Shown: positions 51,431 through 60,066 of the stretch, in pieces
Layout of the letters: every line of letters starts with the position of its first letter
How positions within the stretch are numbered: the first letter of the stretch is position 1
Source of the DNA: Fen-178 sp963722575
Lineage (GTDB): Bacteria > Acidobacteriota > Terriglobia > Bryobacterales > Bryobacteraceae
DNA length: 64,000 nucleotides
Assembly: GCA_963722575.1 (NCBI GenBank)
Contig: CAVRNR010000003.1
Coordinates: 558,001 to 622,000, forward strand
Direction: 5' to 3'
Program-made: the position numbers and the translations under genes
The notes under the pieces: model-generated
Database searches by the model: none
The model's input: the letters and a program-made list of their open reading frames with translations, nothing else
What the model was told of the DNA's origin: nothing

Positions 51431-52189
51431 GTGGTGAGTAAATGGGAGCGGCCAGGAGGAATAGTCAAGACCCGTGGATTGCCACTGCCACGACAATGTG
51501 GCAAGATCAGTTGCAGGAACGGGACGAAGTTGTCGGAGCGATCAGGAAGCCTCACTGACGATGCCTTCAGCGGTCGACACCCGACCAGCCACGAACGGCT
51601 GACGGGATTGCCCTGGGATGCGTCATACCACGACGGCCCGGCACCTTGGGACATTGGCCAGCCGCAGCCAGCAATAGTGCGTTTGGCATCCGAAGGCCGA
51701 TTCGCCGGAGCCGTGCTCGATGCGGGCTGCGGGACCGGCGAGAACGCTCTTCACGTCGCCTCGCTGGGATTGTCGGTTCTGGGTATTGACGTGGCCCAGA
51801 CAGCGCTGGCGATCGCCCGAGAGAAGGCCGACAACCGTGGGATCGACGTTGAGTTCGTAGCGGCTGATGCGTTCCATCTGGAGCGTTTGGGGCGCAGGTT
51901 TGAGACGGTACTGGACTGCGGACTGTTCCACACCTTCGATGGCCACGAGCGACCAAGATACGTGGCGAGTCTAGCGTCGGTGACCGAGCACGATGGAACC
52001 CTGTATGTGCTGTGCTTCAGTGACGATGGTCCCGATACTGGCCCTCACCCCATCACTCAGGAAGAGCTGAGAGCGGCGTTCAACCCCAGCAATGGATGGA
52101 ATGTCGCCGCAATAGAACCAGACCGCATTCAGACGAGATACCACGACAATGGCGCACCGGCCTGGTTCGCGACAATCAAACGGATCTAA
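51431..52189 (+). CDS. Class I SAM-dependent methyltransferase
   Basis: 252 residues from a GTG at 51431; the first ~35 residues look non-conserved, so the true start may lie nearer the WDASYHDGPAPWDIGQPQP stretch, which is the typical N-terminus of a small-molecule (thiopurine/tellurite-like) methyltransferase subfamily. Motif I: AVLDAGCGTGENALHVASLG; motif II: VLGIDVAQTALAIAREKA; motif III/IV: RFETVLDCGLFHTF; late motif: LYVLCFSDD. Stands alone between two decayed DUF433/DUF5615 modules. Substrate unknown. Upstream bases 51168-51430 show nothing recognisable. Confidence 0.83.
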   Translation: MVSKWERPGGIVKTRGLPLPRQCGKISCRNGTKLSERSGSLTDDAFSGRHPTSHERLTGLPWDASYHDGPAPWDIGQPQPAIVRLASEGRFAGAVLDAGCGTGENALHVASLGLSVLGIDVAQTALAIAREKADNRGIDVEFVAADAFHLERLGRRFETVLDCGLFHTFDGHERPRYVASLASVTEHDGTLYVLCFSDDGPDTGPHPITQEELRAAFNPSNGWNVAAIEPDRIQTRYHDNGAPAWFATIKRI

Positions 52190-52607
52190 ACTGCGGGACT
52201 GGTCGGCCCGGTGAGCGATCCCGGGGCGTCACTCATGGCTCACCGGCGAGAAATAGTCAACACGTTTGGATCAGCGTGGAGAGCGCGGCGGCCCAGGAGC
52301 TATCCAACGTCCCGTTGGAGCCGTCGCGCCATTGACCCCGTGAAATCAGTCGCCGTGGCGCGCGGCTCAAGCCGTCCGTTAGGTCGCGGCTAACCGCGCA
52401 GCCGTTACAAATCCATGTTGACGGTTTGTCCCCAAACCGTGAAACTGGCCTGTCGATTTGGCCCCGCCGGGTCGGGCCGCGGCTTCAGTGCTCCGCCAGC
52501 TGTGGCCCGTTGGCCCGCCAAACTGCCGATGTCCCGCGCGGCTTCCCAGCCGGCGGCCGTGTTTGCCGGAAGTGGCCGGAGTTGCGACAATGAGCCAAGG
52601 GGCGCCA
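52190..52607. other. Intergenic region between methyltransferase and decayed toxin-antitoxin relic
   Basis: No gene recognised. A short minus-strand reading ending F-T-V-W-G-Q-T-V-N-M-D-L with stop near 52407 looks protein-like and may be a relic, but no family is recognisable. Confidence 0.4.
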
Positions 52608-52839
52608 ATGAAGAATTTCGCGCGAATCACGGTCGATCCCGCACAAATGGGCGGGGTCCCGTGTGCGGCACCTGCGGATTCCCGTCGCCACGGTGCTGCG
52701 ATTATTGGCGGGTGGACTGACGGAGCGTGAGATTCTCTCCGAATACCCGGATCTCCAGCCGGAAGATATTCGCGAATGCCTGCGCTTTGCCGCTGCTTCG
52801 GCTATGGAGCGGGAGATGCCCCTTTCGTATTCAGCTTGA
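52608..52839 (+). pseudogene. DUF433 relic, frameshifted
   Basis: Starts M-K-N-F-A-R-I-T-V-D-P-A-Q-M-G-G-V-P-C in one frame, then continues in another with V-R-H-L-R-I-P-V-A-T-V-L-R-L-L-A-G-G-L and a normal DUF433 end. Loss of two bases from an expected TGTGTG at about 52661-52665 would explain the shift. Confidence 0.75.
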
Positions 52840-52982
52840 GGTTTCTCATCGACAATGCGCTACCGCCGCGCCTGGCCGGCCTTCTCCTGGCGGCGGGATA
52901 TGACGCGGTCCACGTCCGCACCTACGGAATACAGGCGGCGGACCTCAGTTCTGGTTTGGCGCCCAATTCGCATATCCTTTAA
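52836..52982 (+). pseudogene. DUF5615 toxin relic, 3' truncated
   Basis: Begins at a TTG overlapping the DUF433 stop and reads L-R-F-L-I-D-N-A-L-P-P-R-L-A-G-L-L-L-A-A, then GYDAVHVRTYGIQAAD, matching DUF5615 N-termini. After about 36 codons the similarity ends and the frame stops just before the enolase-superfamily gene. The catalytic middle and C-terminus are lost. Confidence 0.75.
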
Positions 52983-52985
52983 GGT

Positions 52986-54191
52986 ATGAACCGACGACAT
53001 TTTCTGACGGCTTCGGCAAGCGCTGCCTTGCTCGCCGCCGCGGATACGGATTCTGCGGGGCCCGACTACCAGAAGCCGGTGTTCAATCTCCACAAAGTTC
53101 TGAACGCTCCCGTCAAGATCGCTTCCATCGAATTGCTGCAATCCGGACCGCGTTACTTCGTCCGCACGCGATCGGCGGATGGCGCCGAGGGCGTGATCGA
53201 GACCAAGGACATCGTGGACTACATCCCCATCCTGCTGCGGCGGGTGATTCCAGAGTTCATCGGGAAGGACGCGAGGGATCTTGAGAACCTGGTCGATGCG
53301 GTTTACATCGCCCATTACAAGATCGCCGGGCAAGCCTTCTGGTGCCCCGTGGCTTATGTCGAGCAGAGCCTGTTCGACCTGATGGGGAAGGCGGCGCACA
53401 AACCCGCCGGCGAACTGATGGGCGGGGTGCTCCGCAAGGAGATTCCCGTCTACCTTTCCGGCTCGGGCCGCGAAACCACGGCGGCAGAAGAGGTCGATAT
53501 CTACGTGCGGGGCGTGGAATACACGGGGGCAAAGGCGGTGAAGTTCAAGATCGGCGGGCGGATGAGCGACAACCGGGATGCGTCTCCGGGGCGCACCAAC
53601 CAGTTGCTCGAGCTGGCCCAGAAGAAGCTCGGCGACAAGGTTACGCTGATGGCGGACGCCAACGGGTCTTACGATGCGGCCAATGCGATCGAGATGGGCA
53701 AGCGGCTCCAGGAGATGAAGTACCTGTGGTTTGAAGAGCCGTGTCCGTGGGAGGAGTTGAGCGAAACCAAGGAGGTTGCCGACGCGCTAGAGATGAAGGT
53801 GGCTTTCGGCGAGCAGGATACCAGCCTGTGGCTGTTTCAGTGGATGATCGAGAACAAGGTGATGGACGTGGTGCAGCCCGACCTGAACTACAACGGCGGA
53901 TTTATACGCGCCGCGCGCGTGGCCCGGATGGCGCGCAAGGCCAACATGTGGATTTGCCCGCACAACACGCAGACCAGCGCGGCTTCGGTGAATATATTGC
54001 AGTTCGCGGCCACCACTCCTAATATCGGCCCCTACATGGAGTACGTGTGGCGCGCGCCGGCGCGGAAGGAATCCTGGTACTCGCCCAATTTCGAGATCAA
54101 GAACGGGGTGATTCCAGTTCCGATGGGACCGGGGATGGGGCTGGAGTTCGATCCGGACTTTTTGAAGAAGTGCACGGTGGTGAAGCTGTAG
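52986..54191 (+). CDS. Enolase-superfamily protein (mandelate racemase/muconate lactonising type), exported
   Basis: 401 residues. An N-terminal MNRRHFLTASASAALLAAA resembles a Tat or Sec signal, unusual for this family. The capping domain spans about 40-165. Barrel motifs: the K-x-K in AVKFKIGG (about residue 187), metal ligands D in LMADANGSYD, E in LWFEEPCPWEE and E in VAFGEQDTS, then DVVQPDLNYNGG and the His in MWICPHNTQ as second base. This set matches the MR subgroup, which abstracts the alpha-proton of a carboxylate sugar acid. Substrate unknown. AAGG lies about 4 bases before the ATG. Its last 95 bases overlap the convergent membrane protein gene. Confidence 0.87.
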   Translation: MNRRHFLTASASAALLAAADTDSAGPDYQKPVFNLHKVLNAPVKIASIELLQSGPRYFVRTRSADGAEGVIETKDIVDYIPILLRRVIPEFIGKDARDLENLVDAVYIAHYKIAGQAFWCPVAYVEQSLFDLMGKAAHKPAGELMGGVLRKEIPVYLSGSGRETTAAEEVDIYVRGVEYTGAKAVKFKIGGRMSDNRDASPGRTNQLLELAQKKLGDKVTLMADANGSYDAANAIEMGKRLQEMKYLWFEEPCPWEELSETKEVADALEMKVAFGEQDTSLWLFQWMIENKVMDVVQPDLNYNGGFIRAARVARMARKANMWICPHNTQTSAASVNILQFAATTPNIGPYMEYVWRAPARKESWYSPNFEIKNGVIPVPMGPGMGLEFDPDFLKKCTVVKL

Positions 54192-55143
54192 GCGCTGCCT
54201 TGATCCAATACAGGCTGGGCAGGCCCAGAGCGAGCGTCACCACGTAAGTCGATGCCTGCGCTACCAGAATGTACGCCAGGGCTGAATCCCGGCTGATTCC
54301 AAACGGCGTCAGAACCGTCACCGCGACAAACTGGTAGATCCCCACATAACCGGGCGTGGAGGGCAGCGCGCTCCCCAGGCCCATGCCGGCGATTAGCAGC
54401 ATGGCCATGGCGAAGGAAAAGTGGAGGCGCAGGCCGTCCGCCATCAAAATCGCGCCGAAAGCGTCCGTCATCCAGATGGCCACGGTCAGCACGGTGAAAC
54501 CCAGAAGGCGGCCCATGTTGTGGAAGGCGCGCACTCCCAGCAGCACCTGATCGGCGAAGCGCAGCAGCCGCTCCCTAAGCGCGGAGGGCAGCGGAAGCCG
54601 CCGCAGCAGATTCCGGCACAGGCTTTCCGTGTGAGGGAGCAGTGCGATGGCCAGCGCGCCCGCCGCGGCCGCAATGGCCGTGGTGCGTGAAAGGTCCTCC
54701 ATCCAGCGCGGCTTCGGCCCAGTTCCGAGGAGAATCAGCGAACTCCACAAGACCAGGGCGATCGCGTCCATCAGGCGCTCGCAGAGAGCCGTGGTCAGGA
54801 CGTACGTCTTGCTCAAAGACGAACGCGCGCCGATGGCGAAGGTCCGCACCAGTTCCCCGGCGCGGGCTGGCAGAAAACTGTTTCCCAGATATCCGGCCAT
54901 GTTGGCGCTGAACACCAAGCCGACGCGCAGGCGCTGTTCGGCGTTGAGCAAGATGCGCCACCGCAGCGAGCGCAGGAAAAACGAGACGCAGGAGCACCCG
55001 CATCCGGCCGCCAGGAATCCCCACCGCGCCCCGCAGATGGTCCGCCAGACGCCCTTCCAATCCACGCCGCGCAGGGAGAGATAGAGCAGAACGGCGGCCA
55101 GCGAAACGGACAGGATCCACGACCAGGCGCGGCCGCGTTTCAC
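54097..55143 (-). CDS. LPG-synthase-TM / UPF0104 membrane protein
   Basis: 348 residues from GTG at 55143, two bases after the stop of the SIS gene. About 7-8 hydrophobic segments, with the family pattern YLSLRGVDWKGVWRTI near the start, FFLRSLRWRILLNAE, MAGYLGNSFLPARAGELVR (diagnostic of YbhN/AglD2/LPG_synthase_TM) and GLGSALPSTPGYVGIYQFVAV. Such proteins act in lipid-linked glycan or aminoacyl-lipid steps, or as flippase-like factors. Co-transcribed with the gmhA-like gene. The C-terminal tail (Ser/Pro-rich) overlaps the enolase-superfamily gene by 95 bases. Confidence 0.85.
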   Translation of the reverse strand: MKRGRAWSWILSVSLAAVLLYLSLRGVDWKGVWRTICGARWGFLAAGCGCSCVSFFLRSLRWRILLNAEQRLRVGLVFSANMAGYLGNSFLPARAGELVRTFAIGARSSLSKTYVLTTALCERLMDAIALVLWSSLILLGTGPKPRWMEDLSRTTAIAAAAGALAIALLPHTESLCRNLLRRLPLPSALRERLLRFADQVLLGVRAFHNMGRLLGFTVLTVAIWMTDAFGAILMADGLRLHFSFAMAMLLIAGMGLGSALPSTPGYVGIYQFVAVTVLTPFGISRDSALAYILVAQASTYVVTLALGLPSLYWIKAAPTASPPCTSSKSPDRTPAPSPVPSELESPRS

Positions 55144-55145
55144 CG

Positions 55146-55712
55146 CTATGCGGTCTCCGCGTCCATGAAGTAGTAGCAGATCATGTGCATCACCATCATG
55201 TGGACGTCTTCGGTCTGCCCCATGTGCGGATGCGCGACGTGGATGTGGAGCTGGGCGAGAGGCCCCATTTTGCCGCCGTCCCGGCCCGTGAGCGCGATGG
55301 TGCGGCACCCGATGGAGTTTCCATATTCCAGCGCGCGGACCACATTCGGCGAGTTTCCCGAACCGCTGAATCCCACGACCACATCCCCGGGCCGCGCAAA
55401 GTTCTTCAACTGCTCGACGAAGACGCAGTCATAGCCGACGTCGTTGGAATACGCCATGATGGTGGGCGCGGAATCGGTCAGCGCCATGATGCGAAAGCGC
55501 GCGGGCCGGTTGTAGCTGGCGCCTTTGACCATCTCCATGGCGAAGTGCGACGCGGTGGCGGCGCTGCCGCCGTTCCCGCAAACGAAGATCTGGCGCCCTT
55601 CGGCGCGCGCCTCAGTGAAGATGCGGATGGCCTCGGCCACCTTCTCCAGGTTGACGGTTTCGATGGCCTTCAGGAACTCGGTTTTATAGACAACGGGGTA
55701 GTTGGTTGTCAT
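55146..55712 (-). CDS. SIS-domain phosphoheptose isomerase-like protein (GmhA type)
   Basis: 188 residues. SIS fold: IFVCGNGGSAATASHFAMEMVKG is the sugar-phosphate loop, followed by RIMALTDSAPTIMAYSNDVGY, VVGFSGSGNSPNVVRALEYG and TIALTGRDGGKM, then a His-rich terminus (HIHVAHPHMGQTEDVHMMVMHMICYYF) with the catalytic/metal histidines of GmhA. It would isomerise sedoheptulose-7-phosphate in ADP-heptose/GDP-heptose synthesis, or another ketose phosphate. The neighbour is the LPG-synthase-like gene. Confidence 0.86.
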   Translation of the reverse strand: MTTNYPVVYKTEFLKAIETVNLEKVAEAIRIFTEARAEGRQIFVCGNGGSAATASHFAMEMVKGASYNRPARFRIMALTDSAPTIMAYSNDVGYDCVFVEQLKNFARPGDVVVGFSGSGNSPNVVRALEYGNSIGCRTIALTGRDGGKMGPLAQLHIHVAHPHMGQTEDVHMMVMHMICYYFMDAETA

Positions 55713-55744
55713 AGATTCGGTGAGAGGCTACGAAACCCCGAAAC

Positions 55745-55764
55745 GGGCCGGACATGCCCGGCCC
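55745..55764 (-). terminator. GC-rich hairpin after the 43-residue gene
   Basis: GGGCCGG and CCGGCCC pair around ACATGC directly downstream of the small gene's stop. No T-run follows, so termination would be Rho-aided or the hairpin may serve as an mRNA end. Confidence 0.4.
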
Positions 55765-55896
55765 CTACTTGCGCGAGCCGCGCTGCGGGTTCTTCAACTG
55801 CGACTGCCGAACCTTGTTCTTCTTCCGCTTGGGCTTGCTGAAAACGAAGGTGCCGCTCCCCAGATACTCGGCCTTGTAGGTCTTGTCGTCGGCCAA
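55765..55896 (-). CDS. 43-residue basic protein, TTG start
   Basis: A small frame beginning with TTG at 55896 (L/M-A-D-D-K-T-Y-K-A-E-Y-L-G-S-G-T-F-V-F-S) and ending in a Lys/Arg/Gln-rich tail (KPKRKKNKVRQSQLKNP). An AGGAG lies 7 bases before the TTG, with ideal spacing. The acidic start, beta-like middle and basic tail suggest nucleic-acid or ribosome contact, but no family is recognised. It is divergent from the metallopeptidase-like gene, and a GC hairpin follows its stop. The longer frame that contains it is antisense to that gene and not real. Confidence 0.5.
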   Translation of the reverse strand: MADDKTYKAEYLGSGTFVFSKPKRKKNKVRQSQLKNPQRGSRK

Positions 55897-55962
55897 AAGG
55901 TTTCTCCTATGAATGGCTTGGATTGATCTCTCATTGTAGCGCGCATTATCCTGGTAGAGAGG

Positions 55963-57198
55963 ATGAAGTCCCGTCGCACCCTGGCAGCGGTCTTCTTGCT
56001 CCTGCTGTTTGCGGGGGCGGCTCCCGCCCAATCGTCGCGCGCCAAAGAAATCTGCGGACTGGCCAACCGCATCGTCCTGGATCTGACGCAGATTTCGGGG
56101 ATGAAGCTGCACCATCCGGTGCCTTGCGATTACATCACCAAGGAGAAGATCAACGCGTTCCTCAAGGAGAGGATGAAAGACGCCGCCAGCCCCGAGGAGA
56201 TCCGCGCCGAAGAGCTGACGCTGAAGAAATTCGGTTTCGTGCCGCCGGATTTCGACCTCGCCAAGAGCACCGTCGACCTGCTTACGGAACAGGCCGCGGC
56301 TTTCTACGATTACAACAAGAAGAAGCTCTTTATCACCGACTCGACGCCTTCGGACACGCAGGAGCCGGTGCTGGCGCACGAGCTGTCGCACGCCCTGGCC
56401 GACCAGAATTTCAATCTGGCCCGGTTTATCCGCCAGGGCCGCAAGAGCGACGACGGAAGCACCGCGCGGCTGGCCGTGATGGAAGGCCAGGCCACCTGGC
56501 TGATGTCGGAATACCTGGCGCGGAAGAACGGCCGGTCGCTGAAGGACTCGCCCGGGCTCGCCGCCAGTATGAGCCGCCTGGGCGAAGCCGCCGCCGGCGA
56601 CTTCCCGGTCTACGATCGCGCGCCGCTCTACATGCGCCTGACGCTGGTGTTCCCTTATGCCACGGGCATGCTGTTCCAGAACGCCGTCTGCGAGCGCGAC
56701 GGGCAGGCGGGCTTCGCCGAAGTCTTCCGCCGCGCGCCGGTCTCCACCCAGCAGGTGATCCATCCGGAGGATTACTTCTCGAATGTCAAGCCCACCCATC
56801 CGGAACTTCCCGACGCTCATCTGCCGCGCGGCTACAAGAGCCTGGTAGGCGGCGAACTCGGCGAACTCGATCACGCCGTGCTGCTGGAGCAATTCGCGGG
56901 CAAGGAGCGGGCCGCGGAGATCGCGCCCCACTGGCGCGGCTGCAATTTCGAGCTGCGCGAGAACAAGAAGGCCGGCCGCGTGGTGCTGCTCTACGCCGCC
57001 GAATGGGACAGCGAAGAGAGCGCCCGCCGCTATTTTGCGGCCTACCGCGAGGTGCTCGAGAAAAAGTGGAAGAAGATGTCGGTGGCTTCCGAGACCGCCG
57101 ATTCCGTGACCGGCTCCGGCGACGACGGGCGTTTCGAGCTCCGCCGGAAGGGCGCCATCGTCACCAGCGTGGAAGGTCTCGACGCTGCGATAGACTGA
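55963..57198 (+). CDS. Secreted HExxH metallopeptidase-like protein
   Basis: 411 residues. Signal peptide about residues 1-22 (RTLAAVFLLLLFAGAAPAQ). The zinc-binding H-E-L-S-H is in VLAHELSHALADQNFN near residue 143; 25-30 residues later VMEGQATWLMSEYLA supplies a plausible third ligand Glu, the gluzincin arrangement. A long helical region and a C-terminal beta segment (RVVLLYAAEWDSEESARRYF) follow. The same type of lipoprotein-like peptidase is common in acidobacteria. It probably forms an operon with the thioredoxin-like gene 5 bases downstream. Confidence 0.8.
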   Translation: MKSRRTLAAVFLLLLFAGAAPAQSSRAKEICGLANRIVLDLTQISGMKLHHPVPCDYITKEKINAFLKERMKDAASPEEIRAEELTLKKFGFVPPDFDLAKSTVDLLTEQAAAFYDYNKKKLFITDSTPSDTQEPVLAHELSHALADQNFNLARFIRQGRKSDDGSTARLAVMEGQATWLMSEYLARKNGRSLKDSPGLAASMSRLGEAAAGDFPVYDRAPLYMRLTLVFPYATGMLFQNAVCERDGQAGFAEVFRRAPVSTQQVIHPEDYFSNVKPTHPELPDAHLPRGYKSLVGGELGELDHAVLLEQFAGKERAAEIAPHWRGCNFELRENKKAGRVVLLYAAEWDSEESARRYFAAYREVLEKKWKKMSVASETADSVTGSGDDGRFELRRKGAIVTSVEGLDAAID

Positions 57199-57203
57199 GG
57201 TTT

Positions 57204-57797
57204 ATGTTGAAGAGTCGATTCCTGGCGCCGGCGCTGGCCATGCTTTTTGTGACAGCGCCCGCCGTCGAGGCGATCAACGTGCCGCGCCAGTCGCCCGAGC
57301 TCGCCATCGACCTCGGCGGCGGCAAACAGGTGCTGCTGAGCCAATACCAAGGCAAGGTGGTGGTGATGGTGTTCATCCTGACCTGGTGCTCCCATTGCCA
57401 GAAGACCATCGGCTATCTGAGCAAGGATCAGACGACGTATGGCCCGCGCGGCTTGCAGGTGCTGGCTTCGGCCATCGAAGACGGCGCTCGGGGCAACTTG
57501 CCGGCTTTCATCCGGCAATTCAATCCGCCGTTTCCCGTGGGATTCGATAATCAGACAGTGGCCATCAATTGGCTGGAGCATCCGCCCATGCTGGTTCCGC
57601 ACATGCCGATTCTGGCGTTTATCGACCGGCAGGGCATAATCCGCGGGCAATACGAAGGGGACGACAATTTCCTCTCCGAAGACCGGCAGGAGAAGAACCT
57701 GAGCGGCAAGATCGAGGAGTTGCTGAAGGGAGCCGCCCCGGGGGCCAAGAAGAGCGTCGCCAAAAAGAGCGCCGCCCCGCCCAGGAAGCAGAATTAG
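57204..57797 (+). CDS. Thioredoxin-like (TlpA/AhpC-TSA) secreted protein
   Basis: 197 residues from ATG at 57204. A signal peptide precedes the thioredoxin fold. The redox motif is C-S-H-C in ILTWCSHCQKTIGYL; then PRGLQVLASAIEDGA, the cis-Pro stretch PHMPILAFIDRQGIIRGQYEGDD. A Lys/Ala/Pro-rich tail ends the protein. Periplasmic thiol chemistry or redox sensing is likely; the preceding metallopeptidase-like gene is 5 bases away. Confidence 0.84.
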   Translation: MLKSRFLAPALAMLFVTAPAVEAINVPRQSPELAIDLGGGKQVLLSQYQGKVVVMVFILTWCSHCQKTIGYLSKDQTTYGPRGLQVLASAIEDGARGNLPAFIRQFNPPFPVGFDNQTVAINWLEHPPMLVPHMPILAFIDRQGIIRGQYEGDDNFLSEDRQEKNLSGKIEELLKGAAPGAKKSVAKKSAAPPRKQN

Positions 57798-57842
57798 CTT
57801 ACCGCGCCGGCGTGGCTGAAAGCTGACCGCCGATCGCGTATC

Positions 57843-59000
57843 TCAGAGCTTCTCCAGAACCCGATCGAGCACCGCCGCCTCCGCCACGCTGCCCTGCGCG
57901 ATGCGCGCATTTCCACCGCCGCGGCCGCCGGCTTCGGCGAGGGCCGCCTTGAGGGCTTTGCCGGCGTCGATGCCGGCATCCGCCGAGGCCGCCAGCAGCA
58001 CCGAGGGAGGGTCGGCCAGAGTGGCGATGAAGACGGCTTTCGGCTGCGCCGTGAAATTCTGCGCGATGGCGCGGAGTTCCTCGAGGCTGCCCTTCACGAC
58101 GCGCCGCGTGACGCGCCGCACGCCGTCCGCGCCCGGGGCCGTCGCCAGGTAGAGTTCCCTGCCCTGATAGGCCGCAAGGTCGAGTTCCAGCTTGCGCCGC
58201 GCCTTGTCATTGGCGCGCGCGGTTTCCAACTGCGCCGCCACCATCGCCGGGACTTCGTCGAGCGGCGCCGAAAACAGTTGGGCTGTTTTGGAGAGCGCTT
58301 CGTAATCCGCGCGCGCCCGCCGCACCGCGCGCCCGCCGCACAGGAATTCCACACGGACGGTCTGCCGCACTTTGTCGAGTTTGCGTAGGAGGATGGGCCC
58401 CACCTCCCCGGTGGCACGCACGTGGGTTCCGCCGCAAGCGCTTCGGTCGAGCCCTTCGATGGAAACGATGCGCAGGGTGCCTTCGCGGTCCGTAGGTTTG
58501 CGCAGCCCCTGGACCTCCGCGGCAGGCTGGAAATCGACCGCCACGGGACGGTTCGCAAAGACGATGTCGTTGGCGCGCCGCTCGGCTTCGAGCACCGCGC
58601 CCGGCTCCACGGCGCCGCCTTCGAGGTCGATGGTGGAACTCTCCGCGCCTAAATGGAAGCTGACGGTGTGCAATCCGAGCCACTCTTCGAACACCGCCGA
58701 GAGCACGTGCTGGCCGGTATGCTGCTGCATGTGATCGAAGCGGCGGCTCCAATCGATGGCGCACTCGACCACCGTGCTATCGAGCGGCCGGGCGAGGTGG
58801 TGGGCGATGCGCTCCTCTGCGTCAACCACGTCCAGCACGGGGACGCCGGCGATGGCCCCGGTGTCGCAGGGCTGCCCCCCGGAAGCGGGATAAAAGGCGG
58901 TGCGATCAAGGTAGACGGTGCGCCCGTCGGCGGAGCGTTCCACGATGCGCGCGGTGAACTCGCGCAGGTAGGAATCGGTGTAATAGAGGCGGTCGGTCAT
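57843..59000 (-). CDS. Alanyl-tRNA editing protein (AlaX-L) with DHHA1 domain
   Basis: 385 residues. Editing domain with the zinc/hydrolytic H-x3-H in HMQQHTGQHVLSAVF and the C-x3-H in SACGGTHVRATGEVG; the N-terminal AlaX barrel contains TAFYPASGGQPCDTG. The C-terminal ~110 residues form a DHHA1-like domain ending GGNARIAQGSVAEAAVLDRVLEKL. It hydrolyses Ser- or Gly-tRNA(Ala) as a free-standing proofreading enzyme. ATG at 59000 was chosen because MTDRLYYTDSYL is the conserved start. A truncated second copy is at 62106-62678. Confidence 0.9.
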   Translation of the reverse strand: MTDRLYYTDSYLREFTARIVERSADGRTVYLDRTAFYPASGGQPCDTGAIAGVPVLDVVDAEERIAHHLARPLDSTVVECAIDWSRRFDHMQQHTGQHVLSAVFEEWLGLHTVSFHLGAESSTIDLEGGAVEPGAVLEAERRANDIVFANRPVAVDFQPAAEVQGLRKPTDREGTLRIVSIEGLDRSACGGTHVRATGEVGPILLRKLDKVRQTVRVEFLCGGRAVRRARADYEALSKTAQLFSAPLDEVPAMVAAQLETARANDKARRKLELDLAAYQGRELYLATAPGADGVRRVTRRVVKGSLEELRAIAQNFTAQPKAVFIATLADPPSVLLAASADAGIDAGKALKAALAEAGGRGGGNARIAQGSVAEAAVLDRVLEKL

Positions 59001-59217
59001 GGCGACACTGCCATTGTGGCAGATGGGGGTGCGTGGTTGCGCAACCCCCGTTTTTCCGAGCCGCGACCGTTGGGAAATCGGATGGTGGCTCCTTGCCTGC
59101 AATCTCCGATAAGGGATTAACGTCCGTTAATCTCTTGCAACTGAACGGATGCATTTTCGGGCCGCTTCCTCAGCACCCCCCTTGCAAATGGCAAGGGGAG
59201 GGGGTACAAAAGGTGCT

Positions 59218-59733
59218 ATGCAAGGACATCCTGATTACGCTCACGACTTCATTGCCATAGTCGGCATTCTTGTGGCGGCGGCGACGGCTCTTTGGGTGGC
59301 TTACCTACACAGAAAGCAAATGCGTCAAATTGAGGCTTTTAGAAGTAATCCGGCACTTGGGCTGGTTCCACCTCCAAATCAGATATGGGTTTTCATTAAG
59401 TCAAATATCCTATTGTTATGTGCGGCGGTTGCTTTATTGTTCCTACTGTTGGATGTGTTCTCCAGTGCTCCAGTCACGCGCAGAGTCGTGTTTAACATTG
59501 CTTGGGATGCTGTATCGTTCGTCATTTTTTTCTTACTGCATATTAGCCTTAAGTTCGTTCGGCTATTCGGTAAAGTTATTTCCGCGATAACCAGGCTGAT
59601 TGATGGACAGATCCATACTTCAGAGTTTGTATTGGCGCAGATTGAGATTAACAAGAATATGGTTGAAGCATTGAAGCCAAAAGACGACCAGCCGCCCATC
59701 AAAGAGATGAGTGCGGGAGGGGCTAAATTATGA
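59218..59733 (+). CDS. Small three-helix membrane protein of unknown function
   Basis: 171 residues from ATG at 59218 (MQGHPDYAHDF). Hydrophobic segments: IAIVGILVAAATALWVAYLH, SNILLLCAAVALLFLLLDVF and NIAWDAVSFVIFFLLHISL, followed by a cytoplasmic tail with ITRLIDGQIHTSEFVLAQIE. AT-richer than neighbouring genes, with different codon choice (many ATA/TTA/TTT), indicating foreign origin. It lies in the island between the two alaX copies. No family recognised. A longer start at 59149 is possible but lacks a ribosome-binding site. Confidence 0.68.
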   Translation: MQGHPDYAHDFIAIVGILVAAATALWVAYLHRKQMRQIEAFRSNPALGLVPPPNQIWVFIKSNILLLCAAVALLFLLLDVFSSAPVTRRVVFNIAWDAVSFVIFFLLHISLKFVRLFGKVISAITRLIDGQIHTSEFVLAQIEINKNMVEALKPKDDQPPIKEMSAGGAKL

Positions 59734-59858
59734 TGAGCTTATTTTCCAGCAGGGAGCATAGCATCTTCGCCCGTGGTTCGGCTTCGGATCGGGCAGTCAC
59801 CTCATCCACCTGCGCAGCGGTCCCGTCATCTGTGCGGGTCAATCCTTCCACAGCGTCT

Positions 59859-60035
59859 CAATGAACCGTAGGACCATAACCCCTGTCCGCGTGCAGTTCA
59901 GCCGTGATGGGGTTGGCATCAGGGCACGGCTGGCAGGTCCAGCACTGCCACTGCTGGCCATCAAACCACCACTTGCGTGACCCGCAGGCCGGGCACGGTT
60001 TCAGGTCTTCAACGGTGAAACCGCGGCTCCAAAGC
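59859..60035 (-). pseudogene. Zinc-ribbon C-terminal relic of a primase-like or replication protein
   Basis: A minus-strand frame, open but without a start, reads F-T-V-E-D-L-K-P-C-P-A-C-G-S-R-K-W-W then Q-C-W-T-C-Q-P-C-P and ends with TGA at 59859. The CPACG...CWTC pattern resembles C-terminal zinc ribbons of mobile-element primases. It overlaps nothing essential; most of the gene is gone. Confidence 0.35.
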
Positions 60036-60066
60036 CTGGGAATTGAGGGTTTACAACGGGTACACG

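Noticed and set aside
55765..56931. 388-codon minus-strand frame opposite the metallopeptidase-like gene
   Set aside because: Only its last 43 codons look real, and these have their own TTG and ribosome-binding site.
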